A stretch of 64,000 nucleotides of DNA from an uncultured Ruminiclostridium sp. (lineage in GTDB: Bacteria > Bacillota > Clostridia > Oscillospirales > Ruminococcaceae), in the NCBI GenBank assembly GCA_947594425.1, contig CANQED010000002.1, forward strand, positions 126,364 to 190,363, written 5' to 3'. Made by a program: the position numbers and the translations under genes. The notes beneath the pieces are model-generated. The model saw only the letters and a list, made by a program, of their open reading frames with translations. It did not search any database and was not told where the DNA came from. Of the stretch, positions 33,636 through 42,428 are shown piece by piece. Positions within the stretch are counted from its first letter, which is position 1. The number at the start of each line of letters is the position of its first letter.

Positions 33636-34149
33636 AATAATGTATAAATATGGATGCGGTGGGTAATGCCTGTTAGCTATTATAAGCTAAATAAATTACT
33701 TATAGATAAAAATTAATCAAACCGATTCAAAGAGTGCGACCTAAATCATTTTTAATATGTTTGCCAAAATGAGCCGCAATGAATATATGTAGTTAGAAGC
33801 CTCTCCGAAATCTGCCAGGCCCTATTCCCTTGCAGTATAAAGATAAAGCCCGAATGCTTGTATCTCTCAAATCGAGCAGGATTTATCGTTACATGCAGAA
33901 TAATGTCCGAGCCGATTTGCCATCCTATTGCTTGTTAGCCTGTAACCCGTGATTTCGTTGTAATGCAGGAATTTACGATTTAAGATGGACAAATTGAGAA
34001 AGATAATGAACAACTTTACAAAATCATTGATGCAGCAGAGATCAGCTCAGAATAACTGCAAACATATAGAATCCACGTATAAGAAAATTACCTGTGCAAA
34101 TATTAAATGGAGCCCATATTATTCAGTATATCACATTATTGGAGGATTT

Positions 34150-35664
34150 ATGAGTTCTTATACATATAAGCAAGAATCGAAGAATCAAGTACGTCATACG
34201 GTTATTCGGAACGCCGTTGAATTGCTTACTATTAGGCGAAGCGAAGCCTGCTGCGTTCGCAATTCATATGTCCGTGATCTATACGACTATTATCTATCAT
34301 TACCTGAATCTCACGAGCAGACCGAAGCAGCAAAAATTGAGCCGGAATATATCCGTGAATGGGAACACATACATTCAAATTTAATTGGGTATAAGCGCCC
34401 CGATGAATTGTCTGTTTGTTATTTGTCCGGCCCTGAGCCTGAAAATGACTTTAATGAACTGGTAAATATGGGCGTTCTCCCTCAGAATATATGGGCATTC
34501 GAGAATGAACGAAGTACTTATCTGCGAGCATTGGACTCGTTAGACGGAATTACATTCATGCAGCCGAAAATTGTGAAAACGTCTATTGAGAAATTTTTTG
34601 AAAACTCGCCTAAGACATTTGATATAGTTTATATTGACGCTTGTGCATCCCTAATATCTGACCAACACGCTCTTCGCTGTGTTGCAAGCCTATTTAAAAA
34701 TTACCGTCTAAACTCGCCCGGCATATTGATCACAAATTTTGCTTATCTAAATCCCACAGAGACTGCGCAATATATAGATTTGATTTCAAGATATAACATA
34801 ATTCAGCATAACAGGACTGCCAATTTGATAAACGAATCAGGAAAAATACGATTCAAGTATGATGGTCTTGATATCAACAAACAAGTAGAGCAAAACCTTG
34901 AAGATGCTTATGGCGATTTTATTACAGCTATGGTTTGTAATGCGGCTTCTATCACCATTCCTACATTACGTTTTTGTAACTCAACATACTTGCAGGCAAT
35001 TTCAACAAATAATCCGACATCCAATGATTATTTGAGTTATTCGGATGTAAACACAATAAAAGACAATACACTGTATAAATTTCTGACATCAAATTCTTTA
35101 TTAAGCCAAGAAGGAGCTTCCTTCTCCGGAATAGAACGCGTAAATAAATTAGCTGTAGAATTGTCAGGGCTTTCGCAAGGTTTTGACCTGTTGTCTTGTT
35201 TACGTAAACTGCATGATATCAGGACTAAAGCAGGCAACTTCCGTCCTGAGCTTCAAGATGTCGTAGATTTCTTTGATACCGGCAATAAATTGTACCAGTT
35301 CTTGGACAAGCCTAACAGAGTTTTGTTTTTTGATTCTGTTATAAATCAGCTATCGTATCCCATGCATTATGTATCTGATAAAGCCAAAAGGCTTACATAT
35401 ATTGCCAAAAGCACAAGGATGTTTACTGATATGCTGTTGTTTGACGAGTGCAGATATATTTATGATTGGATTCCTGCAATTCATCAAATTCCCAAAGCTT
35501 TTTCAAATCCAAGCTGGCAATATACATTCCGTTTTGGGCTTGATGGACTAATAAAGCAAAGAATCAACTATAATAACGAGTTCTTCTTTCAGGGATCGGT
35601 TGTATCTAAAACAATTCCCGGATTTGAAGCCAAGGTTTTTCCAAAAAGAATTAAAATCAATTAG
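34150..35664 (+). CDS. Putative Rossmann/SAM-methyltransferase-fold protein, partner of double-DUF262 protein
   Basis: GGAGG RBS then MSSYTYKQ; pattern ELSVCYLSGPEPENDF / NIWAFENERSTYLRAL / FDIVYIDACASLI resembles MTase strands 1, 2 and 4; motif I not canonical. Confidence 0.6.
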   Translation: MSSYTYKQESKNQVRHTVIRNAVELLTIRRSEACCVRNSYVRDLYDYYLSLPESHEQTEAAKIEPEYIREWEHIHSNLIGYKRPDELSVCYLSGPEPENDFNELVNMGVLPQNIWAFENERSTYLRALDSLDGITFMQPKIVKTSIEKFFENSPKTFDIVYIDACASLISDQHALRCVASLFKNYRLNSPGILITNFAYLNPTETAQYIDLISRYNIIQHNRTANLINESGKIRFKYDGLDINKQVEQNLEDAYGDFITAMVCNAASITIPTLRFCNSTYLQAISTNNPTSNDYLSYSDVNTIKDNTLYKFLTSNSLLSQEGASFSGIERVNKLAVELSGLSQGFDLLSCLRKLHDIRTKAGNFRPELQDVVDFFDTGNKLYQFLDKPNRVLFFDSVINQLSYPMHYVSDKAKRLTYIAKSTRMFTDMLLFDECRYIYDWIPAIHQIPKAFSNPSWQYTFRFGLDGLIKQRINYNNEFFFQGSVVSKTIPGFEAKVFPKRIKIN

Positions 35665-35675
35665 GAGGAACAAAT

Positions 35676-38006
35676 ATGAGCATAGAATTAGATTGTACAG
35701 ACATCATTGAGATATTCAAAACTCATTTAAAAATTGAAAACTCCGTAAAATCAATTTCTCATACCTTTTTGAATGAAAGGTATGCCAATCGTATCGACTT
35801 TGCTCCCTATTTTCAGAGGAAGTATGTTTGGGATAGCGAGAAAGCGTCATATTTTATTGAGAGCATTATGCTTGGGACAGAAATACCACCAATTGTTTTG
35901 TTTGATGATGGAATCAAAAATGAAGTTATTGATGGCAGGCAGCGTTATGAGACGATCAAGCGCTTTTTAGAAAATACTTTTGCATTAGACAAAAAAGGAT
36001 TAAAATCCTTAACCGGTTTTTGTGACCTTCATTTTTCGCAATTACCGAACGATGTTATTGCTGAGTTTAAGAACACCAAAATACGCATTCTCCAGTTCAG
36101 TATTGTCAACGAACCATCACTAACTTCTGAGCAGAAAGATAAAGTTAAAAAGGAAATTTTCAAAAGATATAACTCCGGGATAATAGCTCTAAAGCAACAA
36201 GAAATTGACCGAGCAGCTTACATAAACGATCCATTTGTTCACACCTTTAAGGAAAGATTGGAAAAAGATAATCCTCTGCGGAATAAGTGCCAGCTTATCT
36301 TAATGCCAAGGCGCAAACAAAGTATGAACGAGCGAGATAAAGTCAATTACATTCTATCAAGAGCACGCAATGTTCTTTCTATGCGGTATATTCCGATTCA
36401 AAGTTACGCAGCTGCAAGCTCTAAATCCGATGTGATTCGCAACTATATGTTGATAAAAGTTGAAAAGGAATCTGTTGAAAATACGCTTGTTATGTTTGAA
36501 CAGGTCATTAACAGACTTTGTGACATACGTAACGAATTTGTTGAATTAGAATCATCCATCTCTGATAACACCTTGTTTTTCGAGGTTCTGTTTTGGGGAT
36601 TATCAATTGTGCTTGAAACGTCCCACGAGCTATTTTGGGCAATAAGTGCAAATCAGATTGCACATGATGTTCTTCAATGTACGGATATCCCTTGTTTTTG
36701 GAAAAATATATCCGTTGAGAGAAACGAATTTGGAATGGTGTTTTTCTCAACAGGCAGCCATTATTATAAGTCTATTTTGAACAGATATACATTTATTGCA
36801 AATTACTTGCAAGATAAAACCGGTATAGATTTCTCGTCAAAAATCAAAAATAAAGCTTCTTTTGATTCGATAATGTCTCAAACCCCGCTGATTGACCAAT
36901 ATAATAATTTCAAACTTTCAAAGACTGATCCTGTTTCAGCGACAGTTTATGACATTTTAACAGACGTGAAAACATCAAATTTCATCATACGCCCGGATTA
37001 TCAAAGATCAGAGGTTGAAAATAACATCCAAAAAGCCTCATATTTAATGGAAAGTATTATGCTCGGCATTCGCATTCCGCCAATTTTTATTTTTCGTCGC
37101 TCCGATAGTGTTAGCGAAGTTATTGACGGGCAGCAACGGCTACTGTCTATTCTTGGATTTCTTAAAGAAACATATAAAGATGAAAATGGGAAAGAGCAAA
37201 AATCTAATAAGCATGGATTTAAGTTATCTAAATTACGTTTCCTAAAAGAACTTAACGGAAAAGACATTGCCGGCGTCGAGGAAATCGACCCTAATTTCAA
37301 GGATCGGATTCTGGATTTTCAAATTGATATTGTTGAAATTAATCAGTCCCAGAACCCTCATTTTACTCCCATTGATCTTTTCCTTAGGCTTAATTCAAAG
37401 CCTTTCCCGATTGAGCCGAACACCTTTGAGATGTGGAATGCTTATGTGACAAAAGAATATCTCGAAACAATTAAAGAATACGCGAAAGAATACTCCGGAA
37501 AACTATTTAAACCGATCGATACACGTATGAAGAATGAAGAGCTAATAACTATGTTGGCATATTTAGCCTATATTGAAAAGAAAGATCAAATTAAACCGGG
37601 CGATTATTTGAATATCTTTGTACGAAATCAAAGAATAAATGCTAGGTTCAGAACAAAAGGTAATATCACAACAAAACTCGGCGAAATATCAAGTACGAAT
37701 GATCCTGTGTTTGGCGAGGCAATAGACGACGTTAAGTTATTCATTGAAAAGCTTCAGGCTCTTTGCGGAAGCAGATTCCAAGATTTCAATAAGATGTTGG
37801 GACATTCTCGGAAATACACTCTGAGCCGAACTAATCAAAATTTTTATCTGTTATGGATTGCTCTTGATCATATTGATTATGAGCGTGTTAAACAAAACAA
37901 GGCTGAGATATTTAAAAAAATAACAAATTTATTTTTGCAGAGCCAATACATAAACGACGATGAATTTGACGTAAAAGGTTTCATCCGGGAGCTTTCGAGT
38001 ATATAG
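35676..38006 (+). CDS. Tandem double-DUF262 protein (GmrS/ParB-like), no DUF1524 HNH domain recognised
   Basis: Two DUF262 signatures: PYFQRKYVWDSEKASYFIESIMLGTEIPPIVLF...VIDGRQRYETI and PDYQRSEVENNIQKASYLMESIMLGIRIPPIFIF...VIDGQQRLLSI. Confidence 0.85.
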   Translation: MSIELDCTDIIEIFKTHLKIENSVKSISHTFLNERYANRIDFAPYFQRKYVWDSEKASYFIESIMLGTEIPPIVLFDDGIKNEVIDGRQRYETIKRFLENTFALDKKGLKSLTGFCDLHFSQLPNDVIAEFKNTKIRILQFSIVNEPSLTSEQKDKVKKEIFKRYNSGIIALKQQEIDRAAYINDPFVHTFKERLEKDNPLRNKCQLILMPRRKQSMNERDKVNYILSRARNVLSMRYIPIQSYAAASSKSDVIRNYMLIKVEKESVENTLVMFEQVINRLCDIRNEFVELESSISDNTLFFEVLFWGLSIVLETSHELFWAISANQIAHDVLQCTDIPCFWKNISVERNEFGMVFFSTGSHYYKSILNRYTFIANYLQDKTGIDFSSKIKNKASFDSIMSQTPLIDQYNNFKLSKTDPVSATVYDILTDVKTSNFIIRPDYQRSEVENNIQKASYLMESIMLGIRIPPIFIFRRSDSVSEVIDGQQRLLSILGFLKETYKDENGKEQKSNKHGFKLSKLRFLKELNGKDIAGVEEIDPNFKDRILDFQIDIVEINQSQNPHFTPIDLFLRLNSKPFPIEPNTFEMWNAYVTKEYLETIKEYAKEYSGKLFKPIDTRMKNEELITMLAYLAYIEKKDQIKPGDYLNIFVRNQRINARFRTKGNITTKLGEISSTNDPVFGEAIDDVKLFIEKLQALCGSRFQDFNKMLGHSRKYTLSRTNQNFYLLWIALDHIDYERVKQNKAEIFKKITNLFLQSQYINDDEFDVKGFIRELSSI

Positions 38007-38164
38007 ATAACAGCCCTTCGCTGACAACATCGTGAATAGCCCGTAATATATTGATAATCTGAATAATCCCGATGCCTTGAGCAAAATAATATATACAAAA
38101 TTAGTTAAGTCACGCTTTTAGAGAGCAAGTGAGAATTATTTAGCTGTTACAAAAAATAAAAATT

Positions 38165-38201
38165 AAAGAGCTATCGGATATTAAGTCCGACAGCTCTTTT
38201 T
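38165..38201. terminator. Cassette terminator, copy B
   Basis: AAAGAGCTaTCGGAtattaagTCCGAcAGCTCTTTTT. Confidence 0.8.
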
Positions 38202-38204
38202 GCT

Positions 38205-38588
38205 TTATCCATTATTACACATGCGATGGAACGCATTCCAAAATTCATTCCAGTTTTCAGGAGTTGCATCTTGACCTTTACAAGCGACAGATATATCTTC
38301 TATATGTATTTCAAATGTCCAAATATCAGCCGGCGGCATCCAACACATTGATGATTCGTAACAATGCATATTCCATTTATCAATACCTAATCTTTTGATC
38401 TCATTGTAAAATGTATCAATTTTATCAGTAATATCAAAATGATGCTTTTCTCCGTTTTTATAAGCGTCAATTAAAAATTTACCGTCAGATACAGATAATA
38501 TCGCATACTCCAGATAGTTTATTTTACTATCCGAAAAACAATCTATATATCTGTTAACAGTAAACTTAAAACCACTTAGTTTTGCCAA
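38205..38588 (-). CDS. Cassette B cargo: hypothetical 127-aa protein
   Basis: MAKLSGFKFTVNRYIDCFSDSKINYLEYAIL...; unrelated by eye to cassette A cargo. Confidence 0.6.
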   Translation of the reverse strand: MAKLSGFKFTVNRYIDCFSDSKINYLEYAILSVSDGKFLIDAYKNGEKHHFDITDKIDTFYNEIKRLGIDKWNMHCYESSMCWMPPADIWTFEIHIEDISVACKGQDATPENWNEFWNAFHRMCNNG

Positions 38589-38666
38589 CTATTCATACCT
38601 CATTTTATTAATGTCACTTAATCTTGCTCTGATTTCTACTATAATCATCATATTAAAACTTCTCCC

Positions 38667-39224
38667 TCAACTATTAGCGCAAGCAATGATCGCGTCGATA
38701 TTATCGATAACGAACTGCTGTGCGTCCCTATTGTATACGACGACGCGATAATTGCCGTAGGGGCTTGTTCGCATTTCTGATGTTATGCCGAGCTTTCCCC
38801 CGTCCTCGGTGGGGAGCTTTTTGGCTTTCCCGCTCGCGTCGGTTTCCTCAAAAAGCGCGCCGATATTTATAAGCCAAGTTGTTATGTACTTGTAGCTTAT
38901 CGGCTTCATCATATCGGTATTGATAAGGGCGTTAATTCTTTTAGTGATCTCGCTTACCGGTATAGGAGAGTCCGAAAAGGCAAATTCTGCGAGCTTGTCC
39001 TGCGTTATCGCAAACGGAACACGCGACGGCTTTTTCGGCGACTTTACTCCGCCCGCGTCGATGACCTGCCGCAAAATATCGGACACATAGAATAAGCACC
39101 GTGACAATCGCACGTTGTTTATAATATCCGCTTGCGCGGCGGGCTGGTCGTCTATCGGATTTATGCCGTTAGCTAATTTGTCAATATATGATTTCGCGTA
39201 AGCGATTTTTTCAAGCTCGGTCAT
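38667..39224 (-). CDS. Hypothetical 185-aa protein, cassette core gene copy B
   Basis: Paralogue of 32894..33451. Confidence 0.8.
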   Translation of the reverse strand: MTELEKIAYAKSYIDKLANGINPIDDQPAAQADIINNVRLSRCLFYVSDILRQVIDAGGVKSPKKPSRVPFAITQDKLAEFAFSDSPIPVSEITKRINALINTDMMKPISYKYITTWLINIGALFEETDASGKAKKLPTEDGGKLGITSEMRTSPYGNYRVVVYNRDAQQFVIDNIDAIIACANS

Positions 39225-39265
39225 GGGTGCCCTCCCTAAAATGTTAAAGTGTTTTTCTATATATT

Positions 39266-39293
39266 ATTATAATGTATTTTTCGGGGTTGTCAA
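39266..39293 (-). promoter_or_regulatory. Cassette promoter, copy B
   Basis: Minus-strand TTGACA-16-TATAAT. Confidence 0.8.
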
Positions 39294-39365
39294 GGGGAGG
39301 AATTCAATTTACATATTGCTCTTTTCCGAATAATATGATATACTATTTTAAAAGGAGATGTTTTT

Positions 39366-40295
39366 ATGCCTATTCCTAAATATTATGAATTTTTTGCGCC
39401 GGTTATGGAGTGCCTTGCAGACGGCAAAACTCACACCGCAAAGGAAACCCGTGAATACTGTGCAAGCTATTATAAACTATCGGATAAAGAACAGAGCGAA
39501 AAGCTCCAATCGGGCCATACGATATTATTAAATAGGGTCGGCTGGGCGCGTACATATCTGTCCAAAGCAGGTCTTATACAAAAAGTAAACGGGGGAGTTT
39601 ATGCGATAACTTCCGAGGGCAAAAAGGCAATTGCGGACGGTTATAACAAAATTACTGTTGAATTTTTGGAGCAATATCCGACGTTCAACGATTTTACCAA
39701 AAAAACATTCGGAAAAAAAGATAATCAAAATAATATAATTGAAGGTATTTCTGTCTCGCAGGAACAAAGTCCCGAGGAGTTGCTCGAGGACGCGGCTATG
39801 CAGCTTGATTCCAATCTATCCGAGGAGCTTTTGGGAGAGCTTATGAAAATATCCCCTTATGATTTTGAGGAAGTAGTAATTAAGCTGCTTATCAAAATGG
39901 GATATGGAAAACCTGAGGAGAACAAGGAAGCCGTGACCCCAAAGTCCGGTGACGAGGGCATCGACGGCATTATCAGTGCAGATAAATTCGGATTTGATTC
40001 GATCTATATTCAAGCAAAGCAGTGGAAGTCTGGGAGCGTTGTCGGCAGACCCGAAATTCAGAAATTTTTAGGAGCTCTCGCCGGACAGGGAGCGTCAAAA
40101 GGCATTTTCATTACCACAGCGCAGTTTACAAAAGAAGCAATCTCGTATGCCGCAAAGCAGCTTCACAGCAAAATCGTCCTTGTGGACGGCAATCAGCTTG
40201 CCAAGCTGATGATAGAGTACGACCTTGGCGTATCGACTGTCGCAGTGTATAAAGTAAAGCGTATAGATACAGATTTCTTTAATGAGGATATATAA
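39366..40295 (+). CDS. mrr: Mrr-family restriction endonuclease
   Basis: N-terminal winged-helix Mrr_N; catalytic SGDEGIDGIISAD...IYIQAKQWKSG...VGRPEIQKFLGALAGQGASKGIFITTAQFTKEA. Confidence 0.93.
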   Translation: MPIPKYYEFFAPVMECLADGKTHTAKETREYCASYYKLSDKEQSEKLQSGHTILLNRVGWARTYLSKAGLIQKVNGGVYAITSEGKKAIADGYNKITVEFLEQYPTFNDFTKKTFGKKDNQNNIIEGISVSQEQSPEELLEDAAMQLDSNLSEELLGELMKISPYDFEEVVIKLLIKMGYGKPEENKEAVTPKSGDEGIDGIISADKFGFDSIYIQAKQWKSGSVVGRPEIQKFLGALAGQGASKGIFITTAQFTKEAISYAAKQLHSKIVLVDGNQLAKLMIEYDLGVSTVAVYKVKRIDTDFFNEDI

Positions 40296-40357
40296 TCGTA
40301 TAAATAATCTGTTATTTTGACAAGTATGTTCCTATATTTTTCCCCAAGGAGACCCCT

Positions 40358-40834
40358 ATGTACAAAATCATGTTCGTCTGTCACGGCAACATCTGCCGCT
40401 CGCCCATGGCGGAATATATTTTGCGCGACATATTAAATAAGCGCGGCTGCGGGGACTTGTGCCTGATATCCTCCGCCGCCACAAGCACTGAAGAGATATA
40501 CGGCGGGAGCGGCAACCCCGTCTACCCTCCCGCAAAGGCGCAATTGTCAAAGCGCGGGATAGACTGTTCAAAAAAGCGCGCCGTTTTGCTGCTCAAAAGC
40601 GACTATGACCGCTATGACCTTTTTATCGGGATGGACGGTATGAATATCCGCAATATGCACCGCATATTCGGCGGCGACCCCGAGGGCAAGATACATAAGC
40701 TTAAGGAATACACCGTCGGCGGCGACGTTGCCGACCCGTGGTACAGCGGGGATTTTGACACGGCGTACAGCGAGATATACGACGCTTGCAGCGCTTTAGC
40801 CGGTATGATAATAGGCGGCGGGCTTTTTGTATGA
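40358..40834 (+). CDS. Low-molecular-weight protein-tyrosine phosphatase
   Basis: KIMFVCHGNICRSPMAEYIL (CX5R), VADPWYSGDFDTAY. Confidence 0.94.
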   Translation: MYKIMFVCHGNICRSPMAEYILRDILNKRGCGDLCLISSAATSTEEIYGGSGNPVYPPAKAQLSKRGIDCSKKRAVLLLKSDYDRYDLFIGMDGMNIRNMHRIFGGDPEGKIHKLKEYTVGGDVADPWYSGDFDTAYSEIYDACSALAGMIIGGGLFV

Positions 40835-40864
40835 TAAATATACCGAAATAAGAATACGAGAAAG

Positions 40865-41142
40865 AGTGAGCATAAATGGCTCACTTCAGTCTGTAGAAAA
40901 AGGTCGATATAAAGCGGAAGGAAAGAGGAGTTTGATGGGAAAACCATCAGGGTTTTCACCCTCAAGTTTAGATAAAAGCCGCTCGCAGAGCGGCAAAATC
41001 GAGGAAACCCGCTACAGCGGGTGGTCGATTTTTTGTCAGCTTGTCGGAAAATCTGACCCATAGGGAGGGTTTTTCGACAAGCTGGAGTGAGCACAAATAG
41101 CTCACTTTTACTTTTGCCTGTATATTTCGTGTAGCACGAAAA
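40865..41142. repeat. Array of abutting hairpins (intergenic structured element)
   Basis: AGTGAGC..GCTCACT (40865, 41086), GATGG..CCATC (40934), GCCGCTCgcaGAGCGGC (40978), AAAATCGA[CCCGCTacAGCGGG]TCGATTTT (40995), AGCTTGTCG..CGACAAGCT (41038), TTTCGTGtagCACGAAA (41126). Confidence 0.8.
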
Positions 41143-41224
41143 TAATTCCAAAACTTAATCATTTCCCTTGACGGTATCGGTTTTTTATGGTAAAATTTTT
41201 ATATCAACTTTACGGAGGATAATA

Positions 41225-42418
41225 ATGGATAATATTTTAAGCGTTGTCAATCCTATATACTTGACGGGGAAAGGGACCGCGTCGATGTTGGCGGCCCGAG
41301 GCGATAAAGACGCGGTAGAATTGATGAAGCAGATAAGCGCCGAGGCGGATAAACGAGGTGGTTCTTCCGCAATGCCGCCGATGTTGGCGAACAGCTTCTG
41401 CGTCGGGCAGCAGGCGCGCTATGAGATCTACAACACGCTTGCAGAGCGTTTCGGCAAGGCGAACATAGTGGATCTCCCGTGCGGATATACGCCGAGAGGC
41501 ATGAGCGTGACAAAGCATGGAAAGCGCTATTTCGGGCTTGACCTGCCTATCGTTATCAGCGAAATGGCGTCAGCCGCCGCAAAGGTCATGACCCCCGAGC
41601 AGTCAAAGCTCGCCGTATATAGGGGCGTGGACGCGACTAATTATGAGTCTTTAAGAGACGCTCTTGGCGACGCCGAGGGCGAGATATGTATAATCACCGA
41701 GGGGCTTATCCCTTATTTTAACGAGCCCGAGCTAATCAGTATGTGCGGGGCTGTACGCCGCTTGCTCTCGGAATACGGCGGGTGCTGGATAACGGCGGAT
41801 CACAGCGTGGTAGGAATATACAGCGATACCTTCCGCGCCCTTTACGGCGATAATAACAGCGATATGCTGGCCCTTACCAAAAGCTCCGCGTCGGAGATCG
41901 CCGGTGTGAAATTATGCCAAAACTCCATGTGCAAAAACGGCTATGCGGCGGCGGAGGCTTTCTTAAACGCGCAAGGCTTTGCGGTAGAAAGGCACAGTAT
42001 ATCCGATTATCTGCCCGACCTTAACGGCGTGGATACCGATAAGCTGCGCGACGCGTACAGACCTATGGAGGCGTGGATAATGACCGCGGATCCTGCCGCT
42101 GACAGTACCTCCGACAGCAAAGACAAAAAGCCGTTTTCGGTAAAAATGGATATCGAGGGCGAAAATATGACGGCTGTATTGAGCGGTCGCCTTGACACCA
42201 TAACCGCGCCCGAGCTGCTGGAAAAGTTCGAGAGCGCTAAGCAGGGCGTAACATCCTGCACCGTAAACGCAAAAGAGTTGGAATACATCTCCTCTGCAGG
42301 GCTGCGTGTTCTGCTTATTATCTATAAGGCTCTGAACGGAAATATGAAAGTAGAGCAGACAAATCCCGTGGTAAGAGAGATACTTGAAGTAACGGGCTTT
42401 GAGCAGTTTTTACTGTAA
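41225..42418 (+). CDS. LCM/PPM-type methyltransferase-like domain fused to C-terminal STAS domain
   Basis: ANIVDLPCGYTPRG, YFGLDLPIVISEM, CIITEGLIPYFNEPEL; then STAS NMTAVLSGRLDTITAPELLEKFES...LEYISSAGLRVLLIIYKAL. Confidence 0.75.
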   Translation: MDNILSVVNPIYLTGKGTASMLAARGDKDAVELMKQISAEADKRGGSSAMPPMLANSFCVGQQARYEIYNTLAERFGKANIVDLPCGYTPRGMSVTKHGKRYFGLDLPIVISEMASAAAKVMTPEQSKLAVYRGVDATNYESLRDALGDAEGEICIITEGLIPYFNEPELISMCGAVRRLLSEYGGCWITADHSVVGIYSDTFRALYGDNNSDMLALTKSSASEIAGVKLCQNSMCKNGYAAAEAFLNAQGFAVERHSISDYLPDLNGVDTDKLRDAYRPMEAWIMTADPAADSTSDSKDKKPFSVKMDIEGENMTAVLSGRLDTITAPELLEKFESAKQGVTSCTVNAKELEYISSAGLRVLLIIYKALNGNMKVEQTNPVVREILEVTGFEQFLL

Positions 42419-42428
42419 AGGCGGGCTT

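Noticed and set aside
34150-38006. Assignment of the operon as classical GmrSD
   Set aside because: No DUF1524/HNH motif seen, and DUF262 is duplicated with a non-GmrD partner.
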